From Nematostella vectensis (taxonomy: Eukaryota > Cnidaria > Anthozoa > Actiniaria > Edwardsiidae), in NCBI RefSeq assembly GCF_932526225.1, contig NC_064047.1:13524460-13588459 (forward strand): 64,000 nt of DNA, in the 5' to 3' direction. This document shows, one piece after another, positions 10,796 to 22,022 of the stretch. Made by a program: the position numbers and the translations under genes. Within the stretch, counting starts at the first letter, position 1. Each line of letters begins with the position of its first letter. Below the pieces are notes generated by a model. The model was not told the origin of the DNA. It searched no databases and worked only from the letters and a program-made list of their open reading frames with translations.

Positions 10796-12701
10796 CTGGT
10801 CATTGGCGCCCACTTCTCCGAGTTCTCCCGCCCAGAAGTATTTGCCCGTAAAAAGCTCGATTAGTGTACACGCCAGTGACCACACATCGCTAGACGCACT
10901 CGCGCTGTTGCGGTTGAGCAAGCATTCTGGTGATAGATAATACGGAGTACCTGGGCATGCAGCTGCGGTATGGGTGAGAGTTTGGCTATTTTTCAACTTC
11001 GATAAGCCCATGTCACACAGTTTTTTTTACCAGTCCGACGTTTGCAACGAGGACATTCGCCGGCTTGATGTCTTTGTGCAAAACCTGAGGTTTAAGGTTG
11101 TGTAGATACGCAACAGCTTGACAGAGTTGCCTACTCACGAAGAACTTGTCCTGCATGTTCAAAGCGATCGACTCGTCGGCGTCTGTTTCTTCAAATAAGA
11201 TGTCGTCAAGATTCTTGCCATCGATTAATTCTGATATGATGTAGACTGAATTCTTGAGGAAAGATACCCACATTAGCTGAATTATGTTAGGGTACCTTAC
11301 GAGACAGTGAACAGACACTTCATTTTCAAGCTCCGATGACACACTTCTGGCGTTTCTTACTCGTATTACCTTGACAGCCACTGGAGTAGCTTTGTACACC
11401 GTCCCGAAAGCTCCCCGTCCAATGACATCTCTGGCGGAGAATGTTACTTCGCTTTTCTCGATGACAGGAAGTGTTTGGTGAGGTGCCTTTGAAGCATACG
11501 ATGTGGAGCTAGCTGATGGCAGAATAGGTGCTACTACAAACGGCTCAGAAACACCCATTTCTTCACCATGTTGAACTTCTACAGTGTAGGTTCCAGGGGT
11601 ATCAATTGGAATGCTGCAAAGGGGGGCGCCTTGCTTGTAGAGTTGCCCATCCTTGTACCACCTGTATGAGGCACCGGCTTTCCCGTGACACGAGGCAACC
11701 ACAGCAACTGTTAACCTCGTGCCATCGTAGCCCCACAAATTGGATGGTTGGTGTACTATGATGTTCTCTAGATCGCCACTTGCCTGGGGAAACTCGAAGC
11801 GAGTCTCGGGTTGATCGTCGCTGAATGGCTCAACTACTACATTCAAGAAGCAATCACCGCCTTTGTATATCCCCCGTACTGTATAGGGCCCATGCTGAAG
11901 GGGGCAGTATTCCTTTTATTGGGGTATCCTGTATGAAAGGATCTGTCAGTGATTGTAGCTCATAACATTGTTTGATGTTGTTAGACACAGTTCTAATGAT
12001 CACCTCAGAAAAAGATGACTCCTTGACTTCCTCATACTGGATTTCTAAGGCATTATCTGTTGGCACATCATGACTTTGACAACAAACAACTTCTCAGAGT
12101 CCTCAGTCGCCAGCTTACTACCTTCATTTGTACGAATCGCGCTTGAGGTATTCCATTTAACCTTGTCACTTGTTGATTGCATGCTAGTCTTGGTATCTAT
12201 TACTTGACCTGACCAATTGACATTAGAATTCTTCATTGTTGTCATCAGGTAGAATGTCACTCTAGACGCAAACAGCCCATGTTCCTTTAAGTACGTTAAG
12301 TACGTGCATGGGTGGCCGTCTAACGTAGTAAACGTTGTAATTGTATCTTGTGAAAAAGTTCTAAGGAGCATATTCACCTCCTGGAGAGGTCCAACTTTTG
12401 AGCGGCCACCAGAAAAAAAACAGGCGTGCTGCTTTTTCGAGTAAAATAGCGGGGGTAATGTTTTCTCCCTGTTTAAATGACAGTTTTCGTACACTCGCTT
12501 CACCAAGACGGACTTGTTTATAAGCACAGTTCTCATTTCGTCTGTGGAGCCACCCTACTCGAAGCACTATGTCTCGATAAGTCGCTTCTTTTTTGGACTT
12601 TGTTAAACGATTAGCGGGTACATTGCTGGCTTTCCCCTCTTTTTCCTTTCCTATCTCTCTGATCTTTTTCATAAGGGTATGGATTCTCTCTTCTCTGGAA
12701 C
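10796..12701 (-). CDS. Ig-like plus protein kinase exon, four frameshifts
   Basis: The minus-strand exon runs from the acceptor TTTTTTTCAG (phase 1) to the donor GACCAG|GTAACAG. It encodes an unrecognised N-terminal region (SREERIHTLMKKIREIGKEK onward), two Ig-like segments (one ending GDCFLNVVVEPF; another with SYRWYKDGQLYKQGA and GTYTVEV), then a kinase. Kinase motifs: glycine loop GRGAFGTVYKA, lysine in VAVKVI, catalytic loop VLHKDIKPANVLV (HKD, not HRD), DMG in place of DFG, and CPGTPYYLSPE at the APE position. The catalytic Asp residues remain, so activity is possible. Frames break in the A8 run 12413-12420, near 12066-12075, in T4 11914-11917 and in T8 11021-11028. Three of the four breaks are in homopolymers, which suggests base-count errors in the assembly as well as a possible pseudogene. 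The rest of the C-lobe lies further left or is missing. Confidence 0.7.
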
Positions 12702-12739
12702 CTGAAAAAAAAGGAATCATTTAAAAGCAAAATGTTAAG

Positions 12740-13757
12740 GTTTAAGCATCTGGTCATAAGACAAAGAAGTGCTAGGGGCCGCAGTCCCAACGCATCGGTT
12801 ATGTTTGTCGCTGTAAAGTTTAGAATGTAATGTGTAATTATGTAGTTTAGAATGTAATGTATAATGTAATTATAAAAATTATTAGATAAAGAAATCCGTT
12901 GAAGTCTTTTTCTATTCTCACTGAATACATAATGAGTGCAAGGTCTGGATACAACTGGTGGATGGGAAGGAGCAGGGGGGCACCTCCCCCAAACACACCC
13001 ACAACATTTACATGAGTTACATGAGGACCCAGTTTTCCAAGTGATGCTTAACATGCAGCCTATCACAAATTTGTTATACAGTTCAAGGAGGCTTGATTCG
13101 GTTAATTGACATTGACTTGTTTTGTGCTAAATGTTTTTCTACTCAATACTTTCAATGCATGAGCCGCTTCCAAACATATACATTGAATGCCATAATTGGT
13201 TACCATAAAAATGACAAAGGTGACAAAGGTAAGTAAGAGGTAAGTAAACACTGTTATCTGTGTATAACCCATTATTACTGCAAGCCCCATAGCACCTGAA
13301 AAACATACCACCAGACGAAAAACATACCAAAAAACATACCGCCATACTGAGACATCTTGCAAAGTAAACTTCACCAGATTAAGCTAGATTGGGATATTCA
13401 AGGATATGATATTTTTATTATACTTAAAAGAGGGTCAGGGGATTTTATTTGGTTGTATGGAAGATCTTACCAGCCACCCCCCCCCCCCCCCCCCCCCCGC
13501 CTCCACCAGCCAGCCATCCCCTGTTATAAAAAAAGAATGGTCTATTGTTCTGAGATATTTTGTAGAAACCCTTTGCGGCACCCGTATGAGATTACCCCTA
13601 TACACAAACAATGGCTGAGTACTCCCGGTGTCCAGTGTATTGCTGAGAATTGCTTATTAGATAGTTTGTATACATTGAAGTGTAGCAACCAAGATATATA
13701 TGATATAACACACTGGTTTGTCATACATACTAGTGATTGTTTGGGACTAATACTCAC
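12740..13757. other. Intron of the kinase gene; C-homopolymer
   Basis: No supported exon. It contains a run of about 22 C around 13478-13499 and a hydrophobic open frame on the minus strand (13102-13374) with no clear splice sites or family. Confidence 0.35.
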
Positions 13758-13884
13758 AAGCTTCAGGTGCTGCTGATGATTTTTCTGCCAGCACACTTTT
13801 TATTGTGGCAACTTGGCCAATAGCTATTCCCATTTTATCGTACTGCGATTCAGTCAAATGGGTCAGTGCCTTTGTAGTATAGAC
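13758..13884 (-). CDS. Kinase-gene exon: SAM-like region, second half
   Basis: The exon lies between the acceptor TTCTTTATAG and the donor GCTT|GTGAGT, 127 bp, phase 0 to 1. It encodes VYTTKALTHLTESQYDKMGI and then GQVATIKSVLAEKSSAAPEA. The pattern L..L.E..YDKMGI..G...IK resembles the last helices of a SAM-type domain. Phase 1 at its end fits the phase-1 start of the Ig/kinase exon at 12701. Confidence 0.65.
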
Positions 13885-14547
13885 CTATAAAGAATATATA
13901 AGTTCTAAGGTGATGATTCATAACAAAGCATCAATGGAGTAAGTTGACACTGTATTGTTCATGGAGCAGAAGGGGGAGGTGTGGCAAGAACCAAGGGTTG
14001 GGGGAGGGATGGAGTCTCACCATACAAAAAAAAACAATTTCAACCCTATGATAGCACATTGGGTGTGGTCAAAGCAATTTCTGACTATGCACTGAAAGCA
14101 ACACATTTTTAGTTTTCCAGAATTGTCACTGCCTTTCATGCCCAGTTGCTATTAGCATATGATAAGGCAGAAAACATTTGAACACCCCCTAAGGGATATA
14201 GTACTTTGTAGAATTCTATACCCTAAAACATAGGATGATCACACCTGTCTACTTTTATAGAGAGGGGGCAATAAGTTGTGATTATAGGAAGTGGATTGTG
14301 GGCGAAATTGCACTCAATCATAAATTATTTGTAGGAGAAAAATGATAACTATAGTTGTGATGGCTATAGGTTAGCTCTGTGGTTATGCAGTTTCAGGTTC
14401 AGGTTATTTGACACTGGTTATATCATTTTCAATGAACGGGAGTCAGAATGAATAAAAGTAGGGATTGCAAAATTCAATGTTTTTATCTATAGTTCTAACA
14501 AGATAATATCATAGTCTACAACACAGAAAATAGTACATTAACTATAC

Positions 14548-14610
14548 CTTGTTTTTAACAAATGTTGCCTTCAAATCGCCAAGACTGTTTAAGTCCAAGA
14601 GTTGAACAAG
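14548..14610 (-). CDS. Kinase-gene micro-exon: SAM-like region, first half
   Basis: A 63-bp exon between TATTATAATAG and AACAAG|GTATAG, phase 0 at both ends. It encodes LVQLLDLNSLGDLKATFVKN, which reads directly into VYTTKALTHL of the next exon to make one helical SAM-like module. Confidence 0.6.
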
Positions 14611-14894
14611 CTATTATAATAGAACATGTGTTAAAAGAGGGTTTGTAAAGGTTTAAATATATTTCAGAATATATTTCAGGGATTTGTAAATCTCTATTCT
14701 CATGGGAGTGACTTAGTATTTCTCGCATGTATTAGTCAATGTTCGTGTATCCAGAGACTAATATAATTCCCTGACTCTAATGTCAACAAAGTGTTCTTTT
14801 ATCAAATGTCTCTTCAGTAAAAAAACAATCTGCTGCCCCTGGCATAAGCAGCTGGTTAGGCCTAAAAAAGAAGCAAAGAATACGGGATACTCAC

Positions 14895-15179
14895 CTCCTT
14901 GTCCACTTCGCCTTCCATGTTGTTGCCCTGATCGATGCACGTGCCTAAAGGCTTAGAGACCTGGCCGAAACTATTATCTCTGAAATTAGCATCTCTGAAA
15001 TTATCATCTCTGAAATTACCATCTCTGAAATTATTATCTCTGAAATTATCATTTCTGAAGTTAACATCTCTGAAATTATCATCTCTGAAATTATCATCTC
15101 TGAAGTTAACATCTCTGAAATTATCATCTCTGAAATTATTATCTCTGGAATCTGATGGCCCTTCTCGGCTTTCATACAA
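14895..15179 (-). CDS. Kinase-gene exon with five-residue NFRDx repeat
   Basis: The exon ends at the strong donor GACAAGGAG|GTGAGT (phase 0). It encodes about eleven copies of the pentapeptide NFRD(D/V/N/A/G), then KPLGTCIDQGNNMEGEVDKE. The DNA unit is 15 bp (TCTCTGAAATTATCA on the plus strand), so all three minus-strand frames stay open; the frame given here is fixed by the donor phase and by the next exon. The repeat is strongly charged and probably disordered. The 5' boundary is uncertain; the homologous leader at 6345 begins in the same place, near GAAAGCCGAG. Placing this exon in the kinase gene is inferred from strand, spacing and matching phases. Confidence 0.55.
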
Positions 15180-15199
15180 AGCAGTTTTGGGGTAGGAAT

Positions 15200-16830
15200 T
15201 AGATGTTTATTTTATTGTATTATTTTCGCGATTTTGGTGCAAAAATCAAACAAAACAATTGGAATTTAAATGTCCTTACATGTTCAGAACTGTAACAGAG
15301 TGAGCTTATTAAAATTTAAAGCATCCCAATTTTCATGAAACTAAACTTTCGCGTCACTTTATTTTCACGAAATTGTTAAAATCTTAAAATTAAGGTGACC
15401 CGAAAATAAAGAAAAATAAGGTATACTATACCAATTCTGCAACTGTTGGACATATATTCTACCTTATGACTAGGTGAAGCGAAGATATTAAGTTTATTTC
15501 CAAGTGGTGGAAACAATATTTAACGAGTGAGCGCAGTGAACGATCTTGTTGACAATTTTCAGCACCCGGGGGGGGGGGGGGGGGGGGGAGGGGGGGGGAG
15601 GAGAGTGTAACACACATTAGGGACCTTCCCTAATGAGTTGAACCTTTTTTTTCATATTGAACCATGAATCACCCTAAATGGGAGGAGAAAAGCTGTCCTC
15701 CAAACAGTGGAATGTTTGGTAATTAACATGTCTTTCTCTCGCCGAGTGTCACAAACTGTGCGCGAAAAAAAGGCCTCACGGATTTTGTGTATTTTTCAGT
15801 TTATTGGCTATGGACCCAACGCTTTTAGAATACACCAACTAGAGGTCTATCACAAATAATGCATTCCGATTGGCTGAGTTACTAATGGTCTATAAGTGAT
15901 AGACGATGAGTAAAGAAATTCTCGGGAAAAAGGCGGCTGAATCGCGAACTGACGAAGTTAGCGACGACTTACGTCCCTGCTTCAATAAAGTATAAAGCAA
16001 GTCGGAAGAAAAAGTACCAAGGAACTGGAAGACACAAATGCACACGCCAATCAATCGGCGCAAACGACAGTCGAATTTGCCATTTCGTGCATGATGTATT
16101 CCTACTAGCCAACTAGCCCGACTTTACGCTCAAATGAGCGTCTAGTTTACAATTAACCTACTTTTTTTCTTTGGGAAAAAAGTAGGTTAAACATAAACAT
16201 TTCGCATTCCTCGAATGTTTTGTAAATCGAATCGAAAGCGGAAGTGAAACTCATTTCATGTCACCTCTTCAGCTTTATCAAGCCGAAGACAAATGAATAG
16301 ATCCACTTTTGGACGCCTTACAAATAAAGGAACAGCTAATAGCTAAAATAGGGTGGGAGAACGCGATATAAATACCTGTTTCTTGTCGAAATCTTCTCAG
16401 ACGAATCTCAACTTAACAATGGAAGCGTCTGATCAACCCTTCGGGAAAGACGCAAAGGAATCTAGACCCTAGTCCCCCCACGCAGTCACTCAGACCGCCC
16501 CCTGTCACGCAAGGCGAGCTCAGCAGTCACATACGGAACTAAACAAAACAGAAGCAAACAGCGGTGACTTTGATCGCGAAGAATTCTGCATCTCAGATAA
16601 GGCTCAATATTTTCTAGTCTTCCTAGACTTGATTATTTAGCTCAGTTGAAATTGGACTCAGGCGCATTACGAGACACAGATCCCCCAGAGGTCAGAGCGG
16701 TCGCGTGATGCTTGGACAGGCCCTACACAAGCCCCTTGAGCCTGAATTGGTACATTGATTTATTATTACTCCTATAGGTAGCTTTCGCTAATACTAGGAG
16801 ACCGATTCCTCGGTAAGTAAGCACTGTCAC
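15200..16830. other. Intergenic stretch with poly-G tract
   Basis: No exon was recognised on either strand. A near-pure G tract lies at about 15568-15600. This region should contain the 5' end of the minus-strand kinase gene and possibly upstream exons of the eL24-like gene, but none could be identified. Confidence 0.4.
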
Positions 16831-16839
16831 TGGGGGTGG

Positions 16840-17107
16840 TCACTGCCAGAGGCTTTATTGCGTCCCCAGTGGTTCTTTTACGTCCCTTCGGTTCAGGTTA
16901 ATGTAGTGCAGCTTGAAGAGACGGGACCTCCGGTTTAGTGTCCTTATCCGAGAAGACTGGAAACACGGGAGAATAACTTCAACTCACTTGTGACAAATTC
17001 GATTCAAGGCAGGAACCCGGAAAAAATCCCCAGTTTGAGCCAGGATTCGAACCTGGGCCACAGCGGTGAGAGGCCGACGCGCTAACACACTAGGCCACCC
17101 GTGCTTC
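16840..17107 (-). mobile_element. tRNA-derived SINE
   Basis: On the minus strand the head reads like a tRNA: A box TGGCCTAGTGTGTTAGCGCG, an anticodon-loop-like CTCTCAC and B box GGTTCGAATCC with a paired T stem (CCAGG/CCTGG). The acceptor stem does not pair, so it is not a functional tRNA gene. It continues into a tRNA-unrelated tail with GGACGTAAAAGAACC, a motif common in invertebrate SINE bodies. The head resembles tRNA-Glu. The 3' limit is approximate. Confidence 0.7.
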
Positions 17108-17880
17108 CACACCCAAATCTGTCTACCCTGTATACACCCCATAGCTTTGCACCCTTGGTACACACCCAAATCTGTCTACCCTGTATACACACCATAGCTT
17201 TGCACCCTTGGTACACACCCAAATCTGTCTACCCTGTATACACACCATAGCTTTGCACCCTTGGTACACACCCAAATCTGTCTACCCTGTATACACCCCA
17301 TAGCTTTGCACCCTTGGTACACTCCCAAAGCTGTCTACCCAGTATACACCCCATAGCTTTACACCCTTGGTACACACCCAAATCTGTCTAACCTGTATAC
17401 ACCCCATAGCTTTGCACCCTTGGTACACACCCAAAGCTGTCTACCCAGTATACACCCCATAGCTATGCACCCTTGGTACACACCCAAATCTGTCTAACCT
17501 GTATACACCCCATAGCTTTGCACCCTTGGTACACACCCAAATCTGTCTAACCTGTATACACCCCATAGCTTTGCACCCTTGGTACACACCCAAAGCTGTC
17601 TACCCAGTATACACCCCATAGCTTTACACCCTTGGTACACACCCAAATCTGTCTAACCTGTATACACACCATAGCTTTGCACCCTTGGTACACACCCAAA
17701 GCTGTCTACCCTGTATACACCCCATAGCTTTGCACCCTTGGTAAACACCCAAAGCTGTCTACCCTGTATACACCCCATAGCTTTGCACCCTTGGTACACA
17801 CCCAAATCTGTCTATCCTGTATACACCCCATAGCTTTGCACCCTTGGTACACACCCAAATCTGTGTACCCTATATATACC
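17108..17880. repeat. 53-bp minisatellite, about 14 copies
   Basis: The unit contains CACCCAAATCTGTCTACCCT, then GTATACACCCCATAGCTTTG, then CACCCTTGGTACA. Copies are over 90% alike by eye. The array abuts the 5' end of the SINE. Confidence 0.95.
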
Positions 17881-18405
17881 CCTACACTTCACACCTGCTT
17901 TAGACCCGATCTTGTGCATATGTTTGTCAGTGTACTGTTTCTGTGATGAATTATCATTACCTACATTGTTTGAGGGTTACTCATTGATGAAGACATGATG
18001 TTCTGAGAATTAAACATTCAAACACAAGCACTATTTTCACCTGTGAAAAGATGGTTCTACAATCTAGGTCAAACTAAGTTGAACCCCTCTCGCCTCCTGA
18101 ATATTGGAGCATATGTACTTGATCATCTGACTGCATTTGCATTTAAAGCTAAAGAAACACTTTTAACCAGTATTAGATGGGGGAGAAGGAGGGAATGTGT
18201 AACTCAGCCAAGTGTTCCATTTTTTTGTTGTTGATTGCAGGATACGTTTTTATTGAGGATATTAATACAAGAAACCTCCGTACGTACATTCTCTAGTAAA
18301 AGTTCTACTAAAACTTTAATATACCGCAAAAAAGGGACAGATTTAGGTATGTATGCTTGCTTTTGGGGTCCTGTTGTATTTATAAACCTTTTGACTCCTT
18401 TGCAG

Positions 18406-18498
18406 CCAATAACTGCCCAACCCGCTGCCCAACGACAGAAGGCTCAGAAGAATGTCAAGCAGGTGGCTGCCAAGCCGCGTGTGGGTGTCAAGCGATAA
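18406..18498 (+). CDS. RPL24: Last exon resembling ribosomal protein eL24 C-terminus
   Basis: A pyrimidine tract and the acceptor CTCCTTTGCAG precede 30 codons ending QKNVKQVAAKPRVGVKR and TAA, with AATAAA 28 bp later. Ribosomal protein eL24 ends in a Lys/Ala-rich tail closing in PRVGGKR, and the match of tail composition, terminal motif and gene-end layout supports this call. The exon starts in phase 0. No upstream eL24 exon (for example the conserved zinc-ribbon start) was found on the plus strand to the left, so it could be an orphaned or duplicated last exon, or an unrelated basic tail. Confidence 0.45.
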   Translation, partial: PITAQPAAQRQKAQKNVKQVAAKPRVGVKR

Positions 18499-18525
18499 GC
18501 TTGGCACTGCTCTGTAAATTACCCT

Positions 18526-18531
18526 AATAAA
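18526..18531 (+). promoter_or_regulatory. Polyadenylation signal AATAAA
   Basis: It lies 28 bp after the stop codon of the eL24-like exon, the expected place for a compact ribosomal-protein 3' UTR. Confidence 0.5.
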
Positions 18532-18539
18532 ACTCTGCT

Positions 18540-18980
18540 CAAAATTTTGTTCATCTTTTGATGATTCTTTGCTTATTCTGCGTTTTTTTTCGCGCAATAT
18601 AGAACAAGAAGCTGTTAAAATTTTTACAATGTATAGAGCACCAATGTTCCAGCAGTTTTTATAAAGTCTCTTTAAGGTATTTGCCTAAGCTAGCATTCAC
18701 ACCCACACAGATTCAAATGTTTTTTGCCTAACTCTTATTTAGGAGTTCTATTTTGAAAATTCCAAAAAAAAAAAAGAAAACAGACCAATATCTTCACGCT
18801 ACAAAGACCGATTTTTCATAAAAATGCTCTTAGCATAGAGAGAAGTTAGCACAGACTAAGAAAGGGGATTTATTTTAATATCTTTTAACATAGTTACGAT
18901 AATATTGTGGTAATTTCAACGAAGGATTCCAAATCTAAGATCTGGTGCATCAGAAAAATGCAAGAATAAAGAGTAATAAG
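18540..18980. other. Intergenic, nothing recognised
   Basis: AT-rich, with no coding or repeat structure beyond short A/T runs. Confidence 0.4.
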
Positions 18981-18984
18981 ACGA

Positions 18985-19858
18985 ACGGGGAGGGAAGAGC
19001 AAAAACCGATTTGAGGAACACACGGCGTCGGATGGGATAGGGTGCGGAAGGAAAAAGCAAGGAGCGATAAGACAAATCCACGGCGTCGGAGAAGGTAGGG
19101 TGCGGGAGTGAAGAGCAAAGAGCGATAAGACGAACCCACGGCGTCGGAGAGGGTAGGGTGCGGGAGGAAAAAGCAAGGAGCGATAAGACGAACCCACGGC
19201 GTCGGAGGGGGGTAGGGTGCGGGAGGGAAGAGCAAGGAGCGATAAGACGAACCCAAGGCGTCGGAGGGGGTAGGGTGCGGGAGTGAAGAGCAAGGAGCGA
19301 TTAGACGAACCCACGGCGTCGGAGGGGGTAGGGTGCGGGAGGGAAGAGCAAGGAGCGATAAGACGAACCCACGGCGTCGGAGGGGGTAGGGTGCGGGAGG
19401 AAAGATAAAGGAGCGATAAGACGAACCCATGGCGTCGGAGGGGGTAGGGTGCGGGAAGGAAGATCAAGGAGCGATAAGACGAACCCACGGCGTCGGAGGG
19501 GGTAGAGTGCGGGAGTGAAGAGCAAGGAGCGATAAGACAAATCCACGGCGTCGGTAGGGTGCGGGAGTGAAGAGCAAGGAGCAATAAGACGAACCCACGG
19601 CGTCGGAGGTGGTAGGGTGCGGGAGGAAAGAGCAAGGAGCGATAAGGCGAACCCACGGCGTCGGAGGGGGGTAGGGTGCGGGAGGGAAGAGCAAGGAGCG
19701 ATAAGACAAATCCACGGCGTCGGGGGAGGTAGGGTGCGGGAGTGAAGAGCAAGGAGCGATAAGACGAACCCACGGCGTCGGAGGGGGTAGGGTGCGGGAG
19801 GGAAGAACAAGGGGCGATAAGACGAACCCACAGCGTCGGAGGGGGTAGGGGGCGACAG
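18985..19858. repeat. 58-bp minisatellite, about 15 copies
   Basis: The unit includes GGAGCGATAAGACGAACCCA, CGGCGTCGGAGGGGGTAGGG and TGCGGGAGGGAAGAGCAA, with length changes of 1-4 bp between copies. Because the unit is not a multiple of three, the long minus-strand frames through it (Leu/Pro/Ser-rich) are not genes. Confidence 0.95.
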
Positions 19859-20017
19859 GAGGATACCCTTGATATCCGGGGAAGTTCTTGACACATGGAA
19901 TTTGTCCTAAACCCAGGCTTGCACTGTATGCGTAGGAGGGGGGTTGGGGGGTAGGGGGGCAATATGTGTGGGGCTCTTTGACAAAATCATCGATTGTACT
20001 AAAAGTCCTTTTTCTCT

Positions 20018-20023
20018 TTTATT
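20018..20023 (-). promoter_or_regulatory. Possible poly(A) signal for the VWDE-like gene
   Basis: AATAAA on the minus strand, and the first good candidate I see after the stop at 21370. If it is used, the 41-bp array at 20350-21320 is part of the 3' UTR. Confidence 0.25.
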
Positions 20024-20349
20024 GAAAAAATGCCCTAATCTAAATCAGAATTACATCCACACGCACACGTGTTCACACTATTTCATGGTTAATAAATCCA
20101 TTACTGGACAACACTCACCTAAGACTGAATAATGAGAAAGTTAAAATGTTTATACAGACCTTGGCGGCTGCTAAAAAATAATGCTCACTAACTAACCATA
20201 AATACGCAGCCTTATCAATCCATAATCAGGGGGGGAGGGTGAATAGATTCGCGGATCGGCGGGATTCGGCCCCGAAATGTTCACGGACTGCGATAAGCTC
20301 TTAGTAAAAAAAAAAAAAAAAACTATGGCTACGTACGATATGCATCTGA

Positions 20350-21320
20350 AAAATCAGAAGTCAAGTCAGAACCATAAGACTATTCTATGCTGTGCTTTTT
20401 ATAGCTATATGACTATAGCTGACCCTTCTATGCTGTTCTTGATATAGCTATGACTATACCTGACTATTCTATGCTGTGCTTGTTATAGCTGTGACTATAG
20501 CTGACTATTCTATGCTGTGTTTGTTATAGCTGTGACTATAGCTGACTATTCTATGCTGTGCTGGTTATAGCTGTGACTATAGCTGACTATTCTATGCCGT
20601 GCTTGTTATAGCTGTGACTATCGCTGACTATTCTATGCCGTGCTTGTTATAGCTGTGACTATAGCTGACTATTCTATGCCGTGCTTGATATAGCTGTGAC
20701 TATAGCTGACTATTCTATGCTGTGTTGGTTATAGCTGTGACTATAGCTGACTATTCTATGCCGTGCATGTTATAGCTGTGACTATAGCTGACTATTCTAT
20801 GCCGTGCTTGTTATAGCTGTGACTATAGCTGACTATTCTATGCCGTGCTTGTTATAGCTGTGACTATACCTGACTATTCTATGCTGTGCTTGTTATAGCT
20901 GTGACTATAGCTGACTATTCTATGCTGTGCTTAATATAGCTGTGACTATAGCTGACTATTCTATGCCGTGCTTGTTATAGCTGTGACTATAGCTGACTAT
21001 TCTATGCTGTGCTTGTTATAGCTGTGACTATAGCTGACTATTATATGCCGTGCTTGTTATAGCTGTGACTTCTAGCTGACTATTCTATTTCGTGCTTGTT
21101 ATAGCTGTGACTATAGCTGACTATTCTATGCCATGCTTGTTATAGCTGTGACTATAGCTGACTATTCTATTTCGTGCTTGTTATAGCTGTGACTATAGCT
21201 GACTATTCTATGCCGTGCTTGTTATAGCTGTGACTATAGCTGACTATTCTATGCCATGCTGGTTATAGCTGTGACTATAGCTGACTATTCTATGCTGTGT
21301 TGGTTATAGCTGTGTTCAGT
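20350..21320. repeat. 41-bp minisatellite A, about 23 copies
   Basis: Plus-strand unit TGACTATTCTATGCTGTGCT + TGTTATAGCTGTGACTATAGC. It lies just downstream (minus strand) of the stop codon of the VWDE-like gene. The same unit appears in the opposite orientation at 22023-23356. Confidence 0.95.
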
Positions 21321-21369
21321 GTGGCGGTTTGAATAGCTGTGTTCAGTGTTCAGTATGCCAGTTTTGTGT

Positions 21370-21770
21370 TCAGCACTTCCAGTGGACCAGATCTTGATAA
21401 TTCGCCGCAGGGCGCTTCTCAAGCTCCTGATATGCGTTGCTTTGCGCATGCACATAATCTTTTTGTTTGGCAGCATCATGTGGGGGGCCCGCGACAGGCT
21501 TCAGGGACTCGTATGTAGATGATTGGCCCACCTCTTCGTAAGTGTGATCCGAGTCTGCCGCCCTCGGTGTCATTTCAATGGGGTTGTCATAGCAGTGATC
21601 CGCATCATCAGCCTTGATACCTTCGGTGGAATGAATCCGTTTTCTGTTTTCCATGTATTTGCGCACGCGCCAGGAGATGAGACCGATGATTATGAGGCCA
21701 CCCGCGGAGCAAGCAGAAACTATGGTTACTATGGTAACAATGCCTGAGGCCTGCTTGGCTGGCTTTTTAC
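21370..21770 (-). CDS. VWDE-like: VWDE-like gene, last exon: membrane helix and tyrosine-rich tail
   Basis: It begins after the acceptor TTATTTTATTCCAG (phase 1) and ends at TGA. It encodes one hydrophobic helix (IVTIVTIVSACSAGGLIIIG then LISW), a basic stop-transfer (RVRKYMENRKR), and a cytoplasmic tail with tyrosine motifs: CYDNPI, TYEEV, TYESL, DYVHA, and YQELEKRPAANYQDL. The last is YxxL-x7-YxxL, the spacing of an ITAM. The protein would be a type I membrane protein with phosphorylation-dependent SH2 docking sites. The exon lies between two oppositely oriented 41-bp arrays. The stop is followed directly by repeats, so the 3' UTR may be largely array A. Confidence 0.75.
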
Positions 21771-22022
21771 CTGGAATAAAATAATAAATTGTTTCGATGT
21801 TACTGTCACGCAACTATTGTCAAGTGACTGACATAATAATTTCTATTGAGAGCTCAAAGGAATGCCGCGTAAGCACTTTCCCAACAAAAGGAAAAACATC
21901 CAAGCATCTGCTTACATCAAAGAGATCCTTTCATCTTCCTAAATTATATTTTCCAACACCCGTCCTTTTCGCAAAGGGACCGGCTTTCACCTTTTCCGGC
22001 ACAAAGAAAATTACTTTGAAAT

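Noticed and set aside
13102-13374. Hydrophobic minus-strand frame, possible small membrane protein
   Set aside because: No splice signals, no family match, and the flanking exons join in phase without it.
17035-17107. Functional tRNA gene on the minus strand
   Set aside because: A and B boxes are present but the acceptor stem does not pair and a SINE body follows.
18894-19962. Pro/Leu/Ser-rich minus-strand frames of up to 348 codons
   Set aside because: They run through the 58-bp minisatellite, whose unit length is not a multiple of three and whose translated repeat changes frame at each unit.
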